NCBI RefSeq assembly: GCF_040372045.1
Contig: NZ_BAABWH010000001.1
Direction: 5' to 3' (one strand)
DNA from: Thalassolituus sp006212115
Lineage (GTDB): Bacteria; Pseudomonadota; Gammaproteobacteria; Pseudomonadales; Oceanobacteraceae
Length of the DNA: 64,000 nucleotides
Below the pieces are notes generated by a model, which did no database searches, was not told where the DNA came from, and saw nothing but the letters and a program-made list of their open reading frames with translations. How positions within the stretch are numbered: position 1 is the stretch's first letter; each line of letters starts with the position of its first letter. Made by a program: the position numbers and the translations under genes. Positions 8,046 to 18,570 of this stretch are shown here, one piece after another.

Positions 8046-11000
8046 TTAGCTGTGGCGACTTGCCTGAGCCAGGTCGAGAAGCTCACGCAGAGCTACCGCT
8101 ATCATAGGAAAGGTCGTCTGCTCGATACTCTTCAGATCTTCCAGCATACGTTCCCAACGATCGACCAGTACACGCTGCTCGTCTTCCCAATGGTCAATCG
8201 CTACTTCAAGATCTGTTTCATCAGAGTGACCTTTCAGTATTCCCACCGTTAATGAGCGCTGCTGCCAGTCCAGATCATCCCGGAAACTCTCTCGTGCCAT
8301 GGCTTCCCAATGATTCGAAGCCGGAAGATCATTAACCTGCTGTAGGAACCAATTCAGAGACAAGTGCTCGCCCACACCAAAATAGGCCTGCGTTACTCTC
8401 TCTACCGGGCAGTCAGAATGGGCTGCCGCTTCAATAATACCCAGCGACGAATACAACTCACTGGCGCCAGCAGTAAAGGCCGCCAATGCATCAGGCACAC
8501 CCAATTCTGTGCGACGTTGGTGTTCTTTCTGCCAGCGTTCAAGTGCGCTGCCCTTCAGCGTGGTCTTGAGGTTAGTAGCAATGTGACGCACTGCGGCGCC
8601 AAATCGCGACACTTCGCTCTCGATTTCCACACTCACTCTGCGGTTACGCAAGAACCAGCGGGTCGCACGACGAACCAGTCTCATCAGCTCTGCCATCATA
8701 TCTTCCTGAACATCAGTAGGTACTTGATAGTCCAGTGCGCTGATCTCAGCCCAGTGCTCGTGCAGTGAGAAGGTATCCCGAGCAGTAACATAGGCGCGTG
8801 CGATATCAACGATGGTGGCGCCAGTCGAATCCCGAAGTCGATTAACAAAGGTGATCCCCATATGGTTCACCATGTCGTTAGCCAACTGCGTCGCAATAAT
8901 TTCACTACGCAGACGGTGGCTATTGATCGAATCTGCAAACTTCTTATTCAGTGCATCAGGGAAGGCTGTCGCCACAATTTTTGCGATATAGCTATCTGAC
9001 GTAATCTTGTCTGCATTCAGGCGCTCTTTCATATCCGCCTTGGTGTACGAAATAAGCACTGCCAGTTCAGGGCGGGTCAAGCCCGTATTATTCGTACGGC
9101 GTTCCTGAAGCTCTTCCTCATCGGGCAAAAATTCCAACGAGCGGTTCAGTTTGCCCTGCTGCTCGTAGTCCTTCATCAAGCGAATATATTCATCGAGGCG
9201 GTCACGACAATCACGATACGCTAACGCGATCGCCTGCGTCTGATGATAGTTGTTGTTCAGTACCAGATCAGCGACAGGATCAGTCTGATCAAGGAATACT
9301 TTATTACGCTGCTTCCGGGTCAGATCACCGTTGTCCATGATCTCATTCAGCATAATTTTGATGTTGACCTCATGGTCCGAGCAATCAACACCGCCCGCAT
9401 TATCAATAAAGTCGGTATACGATGCGCCGCCGTGTAAGCCAAATTCAATACGACCAAGTTGAGTAACACCGAGGTTACCCCCTTCGCCAATGACTTTGGC
9501 ACGGACATCACGACCATTGATACGCAATGCATCGTTGGCTTTATCGCCTACATCAGAATCCAGTTCTGACGCCGCTTTAATGTAAGTTCCGATGCCGCCA
9601 TTCCAGATAAGATCAACTTCCGCCTTAAGAGCCGCTTTAATCAGCTCGTTCGGTGCCAGTTTGCTTTCTTTAATGCCAAAGCGTTTTTTCATTTCAGGTG
9701 AAATATCAACGCTCTTTGCAGCGCGAGAGAAAATACCGCCGCCCTTGGATATCAGAGCTTTGTCATAATCCTCCCAGCTGGAACGGGGTAATTCAAACAA
9801 ACGCTTACGCTCTTTAAAGCTGCTTGCCGAATCAGGGTTCGGATCAATAAATATGTGCATATGGTTGAAAGCAGCCACCAGCTGGATATGTTCCGACAGC
9901 AACATGCCATTACCAAAGACATCACCGGCCATATCGCCGATTCCGACCACGGTAAAATCTTCTTCCTGAACATTATGTCCGCGCTCACGGAAATGTCGCT
10001 GCACCGAGACCCAGGCACCACGCGCAGTGATACCCATTTTCTTGTGGTCATATCCAACAGACCCCCCAGATGCGAAGCCGTCGCCCATCCAGAAACCACG
10101 ATTTACTGCGATTTCGTTGGCGATATCTGAGAAGGTCGCGGTGCCTTTATCTGCGGCAACCACCAGATACGGGTCAGGCTCGTCGTGTCGCACAACCGAT
10201 ACCGGAGGAACGATATCCCCCTCGACAAGGTTGTCGGTGACATCCAGCAAAGCGCTGATAAAGGTTTGATAACAAGCAACACCTTCGGCAATAAAGGCGT
10301 CTCTTCCACCTTCGCTAGGCGGACACTTGGATACAAAACCACCTTTCGCACCAACAGGAACGATGACCGCATTTTTGACCTGTTGGGCTTTTACCAAGCC
10401 AAGGACTTCTGTTCTGAAGTCGTCTATACGGTCTGACCAGCGCAAGCCACCACGAGCAACTTTACCGCCTCTCAGGTGGACACCCTCGATACGAGGCGAG
10501 TACACGAAGATTTCAAACATCGGACGCGGCAGAGGAATATCAGAAATTTCTGATGGCTTAATTTTAAACGAGAGATAACTCTTCTCTTTTCCCTCATCAT
10601 CAGGCTGAAAATAATTGGTACGTAATGTCGCCTTCATCAGCTCAAGATAGCGGCGAATAGTCCGGTCTTCGTTGAGCTGTTCAACCGCGTCCAGTGATTC
10701 GAGAATTCCTTCCTCAATCTCAGAGGTTTTCTTGAGACGCGCGTCCATCTCATCCTCGCCGAATTGAGCGAGCCCAAAACGTGCATGGAAGAATTCGACG
10801 ATGCTGGCACTGATAGGAATGTAACGACCCAGAGTGTCTGCAATGTAGTTTTCAGAGATTCCAAAACGAATCTGCTTCATGTAACGCGCATAGGCACGCA
10901 GCAGAGCAATGTCTTTCCAGCCAAGCTTAGCGCCCAGCACCAAACGGTTGAACGAGTCGTTCTCGGCACGCCCTTTCCAGATAGCCCGGAAGGCATCCTG

Positions 11001-12887
11001 AAAGACCTGTTTAACCTCAGCAATGTTAATGCTGTCGGCGAGGGTATATTTAAGAGAAAAATTATGAATCCAGACACGGCGTCCGTCAGAGCATACAATT
11101 TCGTATGGGTGCTCTCCCATCACGCGTAAGCCGAAGTTTTCCAAAACGGGAATAATATCTGAAAGCGGTAAAATAGAATCCGGATTAAAGAGCTTGAAGC
11201 GAAGTTCGTTCTCTCCTCCCTCTAACTCGCGGTAAAAAGACATGCCGAGCTCATCATCGGCCGACGACTTGAGCGCATCCATGTATTGAATATCAGATAC
11301 CGCCGTGCGCGCCGAGAAGTCTTCACGATAGCCAGCAGGAAACGCTGAACGATAATCGTGATACAGCAGGTTGCCTCTCTCTTCACCCACCTGTTCAATC
11401 AAGGCTGCATGTAAGTCGTCCGTCCACGAACGTACAACCTGACGGATCTTATTCGCAACGATCGCTTCATCGTAGCTGGATTCGTGGTCTGGATTCAGAC
11501 GAACAATAAAGTGAGTCCGCGCCAGCACAGATTCCGAAAAGTAAGTATTAAATTCAATATCGAGCGGTTCGAATTCCTGGCGAAGAATGTCTTCCATCTT
11601 CTGTCGCAATTCGGTGTTGTAAACGTCACGCGGTGTATAAGCAATGCACGAAAGAAACTTACTGTAGGTGTCTTTTCTCAGGTAAACGCGGGTCTGACGT
11701 CGTTCCTGAATATTCAATACGTTGATGGCAGTTTTGTACAGCTGATCGACATCCGACTGGAATAGTTCATCACGAGGATATACCTCCAGGATACGATCTA
11801 ACTCCTTGGCACTGTGGCTGTGTTTTTCAAAACCCGCCTTATCACGAATGGCAGTTAGCTTACGGCGGATGATCGGAATATTATTCGGCGTTTCTATGTA
11901 TACGATCGAGGTAAAGAGCCCCATAAAGCGCATACCGCCAACCACGTTCCCGTCTTTGTCAAAGCGCTTAATCACTACGTAGTCCGGATACGCAGGGCGA
12001 TGAATGCGGCTGCGGTTGCCCGACTTCATGAAATTGATCAGCGATGGGCCAGTTATAAAATCTTGGATCTCTGGCTCAAGGTCACGTAATTTCACCTGAG
12101 AGCGCGTTGTATCGATATCACGGAATGTGCCGAGGTCATGTTCTACAACACGATCCACCACATCGCCTGATTTATTACGCTTGACTGTAAATTCATCGTA
12201 AGCGAGGAAGGTGAAGTGATTATCTGCCATCCAATCGACAAAGTCCGCCGCCTCGGCACAGGTATTTTTATCATTTACCGTACAGGCTTTACGAAGTTCG
12301 TTAGCCGTCTCCTGCGCTTTGCTTAACATTGCGGGGAAATCACGCACACAACGTTGGACTTCCTGTAGTACCTGCTGGATATCGTTGGTCAGATCCGCCA
12401 TCAGCTGCTGGTCTGAATGGTGATCAACCTCAATATAGATAATCGCTTCTGACTGCTTCCCTTTGCCGGGCTTATCCCATTTCCCTGATGTTTTCAGCGA
12501 ACCATCTTTCTCACGGGTAGCGTACAAGGCGCAGTAGTGAATCGCATGCAGTGACATCTGCCGTGCATTAAGCTGCATCCGGATCGAGTCCACCAGAAAT
12601 GGCATGTCGTCAAACACAATTTCGATAACCGTATGCAAGGACTGCCAGCCATGGTTCTCATGGTCTGGATTAAACACCCTGACTTTGGCTTCGCCGTCCG
12701 CCCGCTTCTGAACGAATTGCCAGCACGATAAGGTAGCACCATAAAGATCTTCCACCGATCTGTTCAGAACTTCGTCCGAAGGCGCACCTGAGTAGTAAAG
12801 GTCAGCAAAGCGGGTTAATTGGCCTGCCAGGCTGGCGTCGTTGCGTTCGTTGATCAGAGCATGTAGAGGTGTCAGCATTGCATTCAC
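8046..12887 (-). CDS. gdhB: NAD-specific glutamate dehydrogenase, 180-kDa class
   Basis: This giant enzyme of 1613 residues (1610 if the ATG at 12878 is used instead of the GTG at 12887) converts glutamate to 2-oxoglutarate and ammonium using NAD. The length and the central catalytic core identify the large class known from Streptomyces and Pseudomonas. The core includes GGLRWSDR, KNAVIVPVGAKGGFV, SVGYDHKKMGITARGAW and VVGIGDMAGDVFGNGMLLS. Long N- and C-terminal extensions surround it; the N-terminal part contains ACT-like regulatory sequence in this family. It is a lone gene, divergent from the moxR operon over about 230 bases. The role is glutamate catabolism and nitrogen/carbon balance. 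Confidence 0.95.
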   Translation of the reverse strand: MNAMLTPLHALINERNDASLAGQLTRFADLYYSGAPSDEVLNRSVEDLYGATLSCWQFVQKRADGEAKVRVFNPDHENHGWQSLHTVIEIVFDDMPFLVDSIRMQLNARQMSLHAIHYCALYATREKDGSLKTSGKWDKPGKGKQSEAIIYIEVDHHSDQQLMADLTNDIQQVLQEVQRCVRDFPAMLSKAQETANELRKACTVNDKNTCAEAADFVDWMADNHFTFLAYDEFTVKRNKSGDVVDRVVEHDLGTFRDIDTTRSQVKLRDLEPEIQDFITGPSLINFMKSGNRSRIHRPAYPDYVVIKRFDKDGNVVGGMRFMGLFTSIVYIETPNNIPIIRRKLTAIRDKAGFEKHSHSAKELDRILEVYPRDELFQSDVDQLYKTAINVLNIQERRQTRVYLRKDTYSKFLSCIAYTPRDVYNTELRQKMEDILRQEFEPLDIEFNTYFSESVLARTHFIVRLNPDHESSYDEAIVANKIRQVVRSWTDDLHAALIEQVGEERGNLLYHDYRSAFPAGYREDFSARTAVSDIQYMDALKSSADDELGMSFYRELEGGENELRFKLFNPDSILPLSDIIPVLENFGLRVMGEHPYEIVCSDGRRVWIHNFSLKYTLADSINIAEVKQVFQDAFRAIWKGRAENDSFNRLVLGAKLGWKDIALLRAYARYMKQIRFGISENYIADTLGRYIPISASIVEFFHARFGLAQFGEDEMDARLKKTSEIEEGILESLDAVEQLNEDRTIRRYLELMKATLRTNYFQPDDEGKEKSYLSFKIKPSEISDIPLPRPMFEIFVYSPRIEGVHLRGGKVARGGLRWSDRIDDFRTEVLGLVKAQQVKNAVIVPVGAKGGFVSKCPPSEGGRDAFIAEGVACYQTFISALLDVTDNLVEGDIVPPVSVVRHDEPDPYLVVAADKGTATFSDIANEIAVNRGFWMGDGFASGGSVGYDHKKMGITARGAWVSVQRHFRERGHNVQEEDFTVVGIGDMAGDVFGNGMLLSEHIQLVAAFNHMHIFIDPNPDSASSFKERKRLFELPRSSWEDYDKALISKGGGIFSRAAKSVDISPEMKKRFGIKESKLAPNELIKAALKAEVDLIWNGGIGTYIKAASELDSDVGDKANDALRINGRDVRAKVIGEGGNLGVTQLGRIEFGLHGGASYTDFIDNAGGVDCSDHEVNIKIMLNEIMDNGDLTRKQRNKVFLDQTDPVADLVLNNNYHQTQAIALAYRDCRDRLDEYIRLMKDYEQQGKLNRSLEFLPDEEELQERRTNNTGLTRPELAVLISYTKADMKERLNADKITSDSYIAKIVATAFPDALNKKFADSINSHRLRSEIIATQLANDMVNHMGITFVNRLRDSTGATIVDIARAYVTARDTFSLHEHWAEISALDYQVPTDVQEDMMAELMRLVRRATRWFLRNRRVSVEIESEVSRFGAAVRHIATNLKTTLKGSALERWQKEHQRRTELGVPDALAAFTAGASELYSSLGIIEAAAHSDCPVERVTQAYFGVGEHLSLNWFLQQVNDLPASNHWEAMARESFRDDLDWQQRSLTVGILKGHSDETDLEVAIDHWEDEQRVLVDRWERMLEDLKSIEQTTFPMIAVALRELLDLAQASRHS

Positions 12888-13118
12888 TCGCAGCGAAATC
12901 CGTTAAAAAGTTATGTCCCGTGACCTCTGAAAAACAGAGGAACCTTATCTATAGCTTAGACTATCTGTCATCTTTGCCAGTTGCAGTGACGCAAAGGGAG
13001 TTGACTCTCCTTTACGCAGCCACAAATAACTTTGATCAACTGGCGTACCAGAAGCATTGACCGCCCCGTTGTAATCTCTAAAATCCTTTATAAATCAAAG
13101 CATCAGGACAGGTCTCAG

Positions 13119-14078
13119 ATGAGTTTACAAAACGGATTCCAACAACTCCGTGACAACCTGCAAAAAAGTATCATTGGCCAGCCCCAATTGGTTGAACGCC
13201 TGCTACTCACTCTCTTGGCTGATGGACACCTCTTGGTAGAAGGTGCACCAGGTCTGGCTAAGACCAAGGCGATTAACGCCCTCGCAGATCGGATGGAAGG
13301 CGAGTTCAAGCGTGTGCAATTTACGCCGGACCTGCTGCCGGGCGATATCACAGGGACGGAGATCTATCGTCCCGAAACCCAAACGTTCGACTTTCAGGCT
13401 GGCCCCATTTTTCACAACCTTATTCTGGCTGACGAAATTAACCGTGCTCCGGCTAAGGTGCAGAGTGCCCTGCTCGAGGCAATGGCTGAGCGTCAGGTCA
13501 CCGTGGGTGGTGTCACCCGCGACCTTCCAGAAGTGTTTATGGTGATGGCAACCCAGAACCCAATCGAGCAAGAAGGTACATACCCTCTGCCCGAGGCCCA
13601 ACTCGACCGATTCCTGATGCATGTAAAAATCGGCTATCCGGATGCCGGTGCAGAGCAGTCGATTCTGCGTCTAGCGCGCGGTGAAGCTTTGGACAGCAAG
13701 GCATATGAGGGCAACAAGCTCACCGAGAAGCATCTGTTGGCTGCACGAAATCAGGTGCTTTCAATCCATATGGCAGAAGCGGTTGAGGAATACCTTGTTC
13801 AGTTAATTATCGCCACGCGCGAGCCAGCAACCTACGGCGATGATCTCGCCCGTTGGATTGAATTTGGCGCCAGCCCACGAGGCACCATCGCTCTCGACCG
13901 CTGCGCCCGAGCATACGCCTGGCTGCAAGGCCGGGACTACGTCAGCCCGGATGATATCCGCGCCGTTGCGCACGATGTGCTCCGTCACCGCATCCTATTA
14001 AGCTTTGAGGCAGAAGCGAGCGGCCTGACCAGCGATAAAGTCATCAGCGAACTTCTGAATCGAGTGCCCGTCGCCTGA
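13119..14078 (+). CDS. MoxR-family AAA+ ATPase
   Basis: About 319 residues when started at the ATG at 13119 (MSLQNGFQQL), which has AGGACAGGT upstream; the longer open frame upstream lacks homology. Walker A is EGAPGLAKT (41-49) and Walker B is LILADEINRAPAK. Sensor and MoxR signatures include MATQNPIEQEGTYPLPEAQLDRF and the C-terminal lid ASPRGTIALDRCARAYAWLQGRDYVSPDD. MoxR ATPases act as chaperones for VWA-domain partners. Here it heads a six-gene operon and its TGA overlaps the next ATG (TGATG). Confidence 0.94.
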   Translation: MSLQNGFQQLRDNLQKSIIGQPQLVERLLLTLLADGHLLVEGAPGLAKTKAINALADRMEGEFKRVQFTPDLLPGDITGTEIYRPETQTFDFQAGPIFHNLILADEINRAPAKVQSALLEAMAERQVTVGGVTRDLPEVFMVMATQNPIEQEGTYPLPEAQLDRFLMHVKIGYPDAGAEQSILRLARGEALDSKAYEGNKLTEKHLLAARNQVLSIHMAEAVEEYLVQLIIATREPATYGDDLARWIEFGASPRGTIALDRCARAYAWLQGRDYVSPDDIRAVAHDVLRHRILLSFEAEASGLTSDKVISELLNRVPVA

Positions 14079-15046
14079 TGGGCCACAATGCGATGAGCAA
14101 TAGCCTCTCTGTGCGTAGCGAATTTTCAGGCGGCACTCAGATTATCCCCGCACGTCTTGCTGGTTTGCGGGTGCTGGCTGCCTTATTACCTTTGCATAAG
14201 CAAAAGAAAATTCTGAATGAGCAATCCGGTTCTCATGCGTCGCGACTACGAGGACGCGGTATCGACTTCTCTGAAGTACGGGAATATCAGCCCGGTGACG
14301 ATATCCGCTCCATGGACTGGCGGGTAACAGCACGAACAGGGCAAGCGCATATTAAAGTTTTCCGGGAAGAGCGGGAACGTCCGGTACTGGTTGTCACGGA
14401 CCTGAGAGCCAGCATGGACTTCGGTACCAAGCGCGCCCTCAAGCGCGTTGTCGCCGCCGATGTCTCTGCCCTGCTGGCGTGGTCTGCTGCAAGTCAGGGG
14501 GATCGATTGGGCGGACTTATATTCAATGATAACGATGAGTTCGACTTACGCCCTCACACCGGCCGCAAAACACTCATGGCCTTCCTGCATCGATTGGCCG
14601 ATATGCCGCGAACGCCGCACAAAGCCAGTGGCGAGCGCATGTTGGAAATCTGCCATCACATCGCCCGGGTCGCGAAACCCGGCTCTGCCATCTATATCGT
14701 TTCAGACTGGCTGGGCTATGATCAGGAATGCGAGAAGGTGCTGTACGCCACCGCCCGTCACTGTGATCTGATTGCCGTTCGGATCAGTGATCCGTTTGAA
14801 GTAACCCAGCCTACGGGAGACTACACACTCACCGATGGCCAGCAAAGAAAACGACTGACTGTTTCTGATCGGGATAACCAATCACAGCGTGAGCGCTGGC
14901 TACACCAAAGTGGAGAGCTGAAAGCATCCCTGCTCCGACTTCAGACTCCTCTTATTGAGATCAGTACGAACGAAGACCCCCTCGATGCAATACGTCGCGG
15001 AATGGGATTCAGTGCACTCACTCCTCATCCAGGAGTGTCCGAATGA
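14078..15046 (+). CDS. DUF58 domain protein
   Basis: The 322-residue product carries the DUF58 core RGIDFSEVREYQPGDDIRSMDWRVTARTG followed by VFREERERPVLVVTDLRASM, where a degenerate VWA-like fold begins. DUF58 proteins accompany MoxR ATPases. The gene overlaps moxR by one base and the next gene by four. An in-frame ATG at 14093 is an alternative start. Its biochemical role is not established; the operon suggests assembly or envelope-stress function. Confidence 0.88.
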   Translation: MGHNAMSNSLSVRSEFSGGTQIIPARLAGLRVLAALLPLHKQKKILNEQSGSHASRLRGRGIDFSEVREYQPGDDIRSMDWRVTARTGQAHIKVFREERERPVLVVTDLRASMDFGTKRALKRVVAADVSALLAWSAASQGDRLGGLIFNDNDEFDLRPHTGRKTLMAFLHRLADMPRTPHKASGERMLEICHHIARVAKPGSAIYIVSDWLGYDQECEKVLYATARHCDLIAVRISDPFEVTQPTGDYTLTDGQQRKRLTVSDRDNQSQRERWLHQSGELKASLLRLQTPLIEISTNEDPLDAIRRGMGFSALTPHPGVSE

Positions 15047-15570
15047 ATACTCCCGGCATGAATCCGCTCGCAGCTCAACTCGCCGACATCATTGAACCTG
15101 CGCCGATCGGCTGGTTCCCGCCAGCATGGGGGTGGTGGGTACTGTTGGTTCTCTTACTGGCAGTCATCGGCGTCGCGACCTGGTGGGTGCGCGTTTGGCT
15201 ACAGCAACGCCGACTGCTGCTGGTTGCCGATACACTGCTCGATCAGGCATTGGAGCAATACCAGACAACGCAGGATTCTCAGCGTTATTGCCAGAGCCTG
15301 AATCAGATTATGAAACGTTACTGGAAAGCATGTGCCCCCACTGCAACTCATGTACTGAGCCTGTCTGGCAATGACTGGGTCGAGACGGTTATGCGTGCTG
15401 CTCCCTCCTCTGGCTTGGCAAAAAACACACAACAAGCACTTGCGGAAGGCGCTTACCAACCGCTCCACGAATTAAAAGTAAACGACCTTGATCAGGACGT
15501 CCGACGTTGGTTGCGCAAAGCAAAACCCGCACATATCCGACGAGCCTCGCAGGAGCCGGAACATGTTTGA
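15043..15570 (+). CDS. DUF4381 domain membrane protein
   Basis: The 175-residue protein has one strong transmembrane helix (WGWWVLLVLLLAVIGVATWWV, about residues 28-48). A cytoplasmic helical domain follows, with the family-type YCQSLNQIMKRYWKA. DUF4381 genes are typical third members of moxR-DUF58-VWA operons. It overlaps its upstream neighbour by ATGA and the batA-like gene by eight bases. Confidence 0.85.
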   Translation: MNTPGMNPLAAQLADIIEPAPIGWFPPAWGWWVLLVLLLAVIGVATWWVRVWLQQRRLLLVADTLLDQALEQYQTTQDSQRYCQSLNQIMKRYWKACAPTATHVLSLSGNDWVETVMRAAPSSGLAKNTQQALAEGAYQPLHELKVNDLDQDVRRWLRKAKPAHIRRASQEPEHV

Positions 15571-16546
15571 GTTTCAGCTACCCTGGGCCTTTGTGTTAAT
15601 CATTTTGCCTTTGCTTACTCGGGCGTTACTGCCCGGCTATAAAAAGCAGGAAGCAGCATTGCGCGTCACCAACCTGCCTTCCTGGAATAGTCAAAATACC
15701 CGTTCAGCAGAGTCCGCTAAGCGCCTGAGTCCGTGGTTACTACCCACACTGGCCTGGCTAGCGTTGGTCGTCGCTCTCGCCCGCCCCGTATGGCTGGGTG
15801 AACCGGTGCGATTACCCGCCGAGGGACGTGACCTTATGCTTGCAGTCGATATATCCGGCAGTATGGATACCGCAGATATGGAGCTGGATAACCGCCCCGT
15901 GAACCGGCTTGCCGTGGTGAAGCAGGTCCTCAACGACTTTATTACGCAGCGCGATGGCGACCGGCTGGGATTGATCCTGTTTGGATCAAACGCCTACCTT
16001 CAAGCTCCGCTCACCTTTGACCGTGAAACAGTCCGCACCTTTATGAACGAGGCTCAACTCGGGCTTGCCGGAAAACAAACTGCAATTGGTGATGCCATTG
16101 CGCTCGCGGCAAAGCGAATGCGGGAAAACCCTTCCGATAGCCAGGTTATCGTCTTACTCACAGACGGCGAGAATACCGCAGGCAGCGTGGAGCCCGTTCG
16201 CGCAGCGCAATTAGCCGCCGAACTGGGAATGAAGATTTATACCATCGGACTGGGTGCAGAAAGTATGCAAGTGCCGAGCTTTTTCGGCAGTCGAACCATT
16301 AACCCGTCGCGGGATTTAAACGAGAGTGAGCTGCAAAGCATTGCTGACCTGACCTCGGCCCGGTTTTTCAGGGCTCGCAATACAGAAGAGCTAAGCCAGA
16401 TTTATCAGCTGATTGACGACCTTGAACCCACCGAGCGCGAAAAGAAAACCTATCGCCCGGAAACAGGTCTGTTTCAATGGGCCCTGTTAGCCGCATTACT
16501 GCTGACCTGGTTACAGCTCATGATCACACGGAGGCAGATGGCATGA
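15563..16546 (+). CDS. BatA-like von Willebrand factor A membrane protein
   Basis: About 327 residues from the ATG at 15563, which has AGGAG seven bases upstream. Two N-terminal membrane segments (FVLIILPLLTRALL and LLPTLAWLALVVALARP) precede a VWA domain. The domain has a complete metal-ion site: DISGSMD, a Thr within TAIGD and the DGE of LLTDGENTAG. A final transmembrane helix is at the C-terminus (WALLAALLLTWLQLMI). It is known as BatA in the aerotolerance operon. Stop and next start overlap (ATGA). Confidence 0.88.
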   Translation: MFEFQLPWAFVLIILPLLTRALLPGYKKQEAALRVTNLPSWNSQNTRSAESAKRLSPWLLPTLAWLALVVALARPVWLGEPVRLPAEGRDLMLAVDISGSMDTADMELDNRPVNRLAVVKQVLNDFITQRDGDRLGLILFGSNAYLQAPLTFDRETVRTFMNEAQLGLAGKQTAIGDAIALAAKRMRENPSDSQVIVLLTDGENTAGSVEPVRAAQLAAELGMKIYTIGLGAESMQVPSFFGSRTINPSRDLNESELQSIADLTSARFFRARNTEELSQIYQLIDDLEPTEREKKTYRPETGLFQWALLAALLLTWLQLMITRRQMA

Positions 16547-18570
16547 ATGAATTTCTGACTCATTTCCACTTCCTCAGGCCCGCATGGCTGCTCCTGATCG
16601 TGCCCGGCATTATCTTCGCGGCAATGGCTCTGCACCGCACTCTTCGTAGCGCACAATGGGATAAGGTGATCGACCCTGAATTGCAAAACCATATGCTTGA
16701 CGCCAGACCGGGTAAGCAGTCTTACGTAAGCGCCATTGCAGTATTTCTGGCCAGCCTGATTGCAGCGATCGCCATCGCCGGGCCGAGCTGGCAACGCAGT
16801 GCAGTTCCTCTCGTCAAAAATCCCGATGCCCTGATTCTGATGATGGACATGTCGCTTTCAATGAACTCAACCGACATGGCACCCAATCGTGCAACGCGCG
16901 CAGTGCGCAAAGCGACCGATATCGTTCGCGGTCGCGAAGATGGTGTAACAGCGGTCATTGCCTACTCTGGCGAGGCACACACAGTGGTTCCCTTTACCGA
17001 CGATAAAGCCACTGTCGAACACCTGCTGACGTCACTGTCGCCGGAAATCATGCCCAAACTCGGAAGCCGCCCCGACAAGGCATTAATTCAGGCACAAGCA
17101 CTGATGACAGATGCGGGGATTTCAGAAGCCAGTATCCTGATGATTACCGACGGCATTCTGGAAAAAGACATTGAACGTATTCGCGCAACCATCCCTGTCG
17201 ATACCACATTGTCACTGATTGCGGTCGGTACCGCAGAAGGAGCGCCCATCTCTATTGGAGAACAAGGCTTTCTGAAGCTGGACGACGGCACCATTGTGTT
17301 ACCAAGACTGGATACCAGCTCTATGCAGGCATTGTATAAATCAACTGGCAGCCGCTGGAGAATGCTCAGCTACGATGACAGCGACTGGCGAGCCCTGATT
17401 GATGGGCCAACATTTAATGACGCCGATAAATCCCAACAAGATACCCAAAAAGATACTCTGGAGGTCTGGCAGGACAATGGCTACTGGCTGGCTTTTCTAC
17501 TGATTCCAATCGCTATTCTGGGCTTTCGCCGTGGTGTCCTCTTTAGCGTCGTCTTATTCGTCATCCCCAGTCTTCCGCAGCCGGCCATGGCCGGTATCTG
17601 GCAAACGGACAACCAGGAAGCTGCAGCCCTGCTTGAAACTGACCCCGCTCAAGCTGCAAACCTGTTCACTGACCCTGAATGGCAGGGCGCGGCGCACTAC
17701 CGCGCGGGCGACTACGAAGCCGCAGCCGATGCTTTTGCCAAAAGTGACTCAGCCGAAGCCAGCTATAACAGAGGTAATGCACGGGCAATGCAGGGACAAT
17801 ACGATCAAGCCATTGATGCCTATCGCGATGCATTAAAAAAAGACCCTAATTTGAAAGCAGCACAACAGAACCTCGACGTAGTTGAGCAGGCACTCGAAGA
17901 ACAGGAAAAACAAAATTCCCAATCGGGCGATGGTGACAACAGCGATAAGTCCGAAAGCAACGAATCTGAAAACAATGAATCTGGTGAGAGCGAGCCTGGG
18001 AACAACGAATCCAGTCAAAATGACTCGCAGTCTCAGGAGTCGTCAGAACAAAACTCGCAACAAGGTTCTGACCAAAATCAACGTTCTGAACAACAACCCG
18101 ATCAGACAGCCGGACAGGATCAAGAGAATTCTGAAAGCGCGTCAGGATCTGATAGTGAAAGCGAATCAGCAGACAGCGAACAGGCTCAAAGTCAGTCACA
18201 GCAGAAACAAGACGACGAATACGCCGAACAGCAAGCTAATAAACAAGCTCAGAAACAGGAAACCGCTGAGTCTGAAAAACAAACCGAGTCGCAGTCCCCA
18301 GAAAACGGTGACAACATTGAGCAATCCGACTTAAAGCAATCAGACAAAGAGCAATCGAATACAGAGCCATCAAGCACGAACCCGCAGCAAGACAGCGACG
18401 AAGCTCCCGCAGAAGACAGTCCATTCCAGCATCTGTCACGGGAACAACAAGCAGCGATGGAATCCGTGCTTAACGAAGTGGAAGATAATCCCGGCCTGCT
18501 GATGCAAAGGAAGTTTTTGTATCAATATCGTCAGAATGCAGACCAAAGTGAAGAGGACGTACTATGGTAA
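16543..18570 (+). CDS. BatB/BatC fusion: VWA domain, TPR repeats and polar low-complexity tail
   Basis: About 675 residues from the ATG at 16543, with GGAGGCAG upstream. The order is: two membrane helices; a VWA domain with DMSLSMNSTD and ITDGILEK; then a third hydrophobic pair (LAFLLIPIAILGFRRG, VLFSVVLFVIPSL). TPR units follow (YRAGDYEAAADAFAKS, YNRGNARAMQGQYDQAIDAYRDALKKDP), with a segment of about 170 residues made almost only of Gln, Ser, Glu, Asn and Asp. The C-terminus becomes ordered again (HLSREQQAAMESVLNEVEDNPG). It joins what are separate batB and batC genes elsewhere. It overlaps batD. Confidence 0.88.
   Translation: MNEFLTHFHFLRPAWLLLIVPGIIFAAMALHRTLRSAQWDKVIDPELQNHMLDARPGKQSYVSAIAVFLASLIAAIAIAGPSWQRSAVPLVKNPDALILMMDMSLSMNSTDMAPNRATRAVRKATDIVRGREDGVTAVIAYSGEAHTVVPFTDDKATVEHLLTSLSPEIMPKLGSRPDKALIQAQALMTDAGISEASILMITDGILEKDIERIRATIPVDTTLSLIAVGTAEGAPISIGEQGFLKLDDGTIVLPRLDTSSMQALYKSTGSRWRMLSYDDSDWRALIDGPTFNDADKSQQDTQKDTLEVWQDNGYWLAFLLIPIAILGFRRGVLFSVVLFVIPSLPQPAMAGIWQTDNQEAAALLETDPAQAANLFTDPEWQGAAHYRAGDYEAAADAFAKSDSAEASYNRGNARAMQGQYDQAIDAYRDALKKDPNLKAAQQNLDVVEQALEEQEKQNSQSGDGDNSDKSESNESENNESGESEPGNNESSQNDSQSQESSEQNSQQGSDQNQRSEQQPDQTAGQDQENSESASGSDSESESADSEQAQSQSQQKQDDEYAEQQANKQAQKQETAESEKQTESQSPENGDNIEQSDLKQSDKEQSNTEPSSTNPQQDSDEAPAEDSPFQHLSREQQAAMESVLNEVEDNPGLLMQRKFLYQYRQNADQSEEDVLW

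Noticed and set aside
17833..18439. Several overlapping open frames on both strands inside the bat gene
   Set aside because: They are shadows caused by the low-complexity Q/S/E/N-rich coding region, which lacks stops in other frames.
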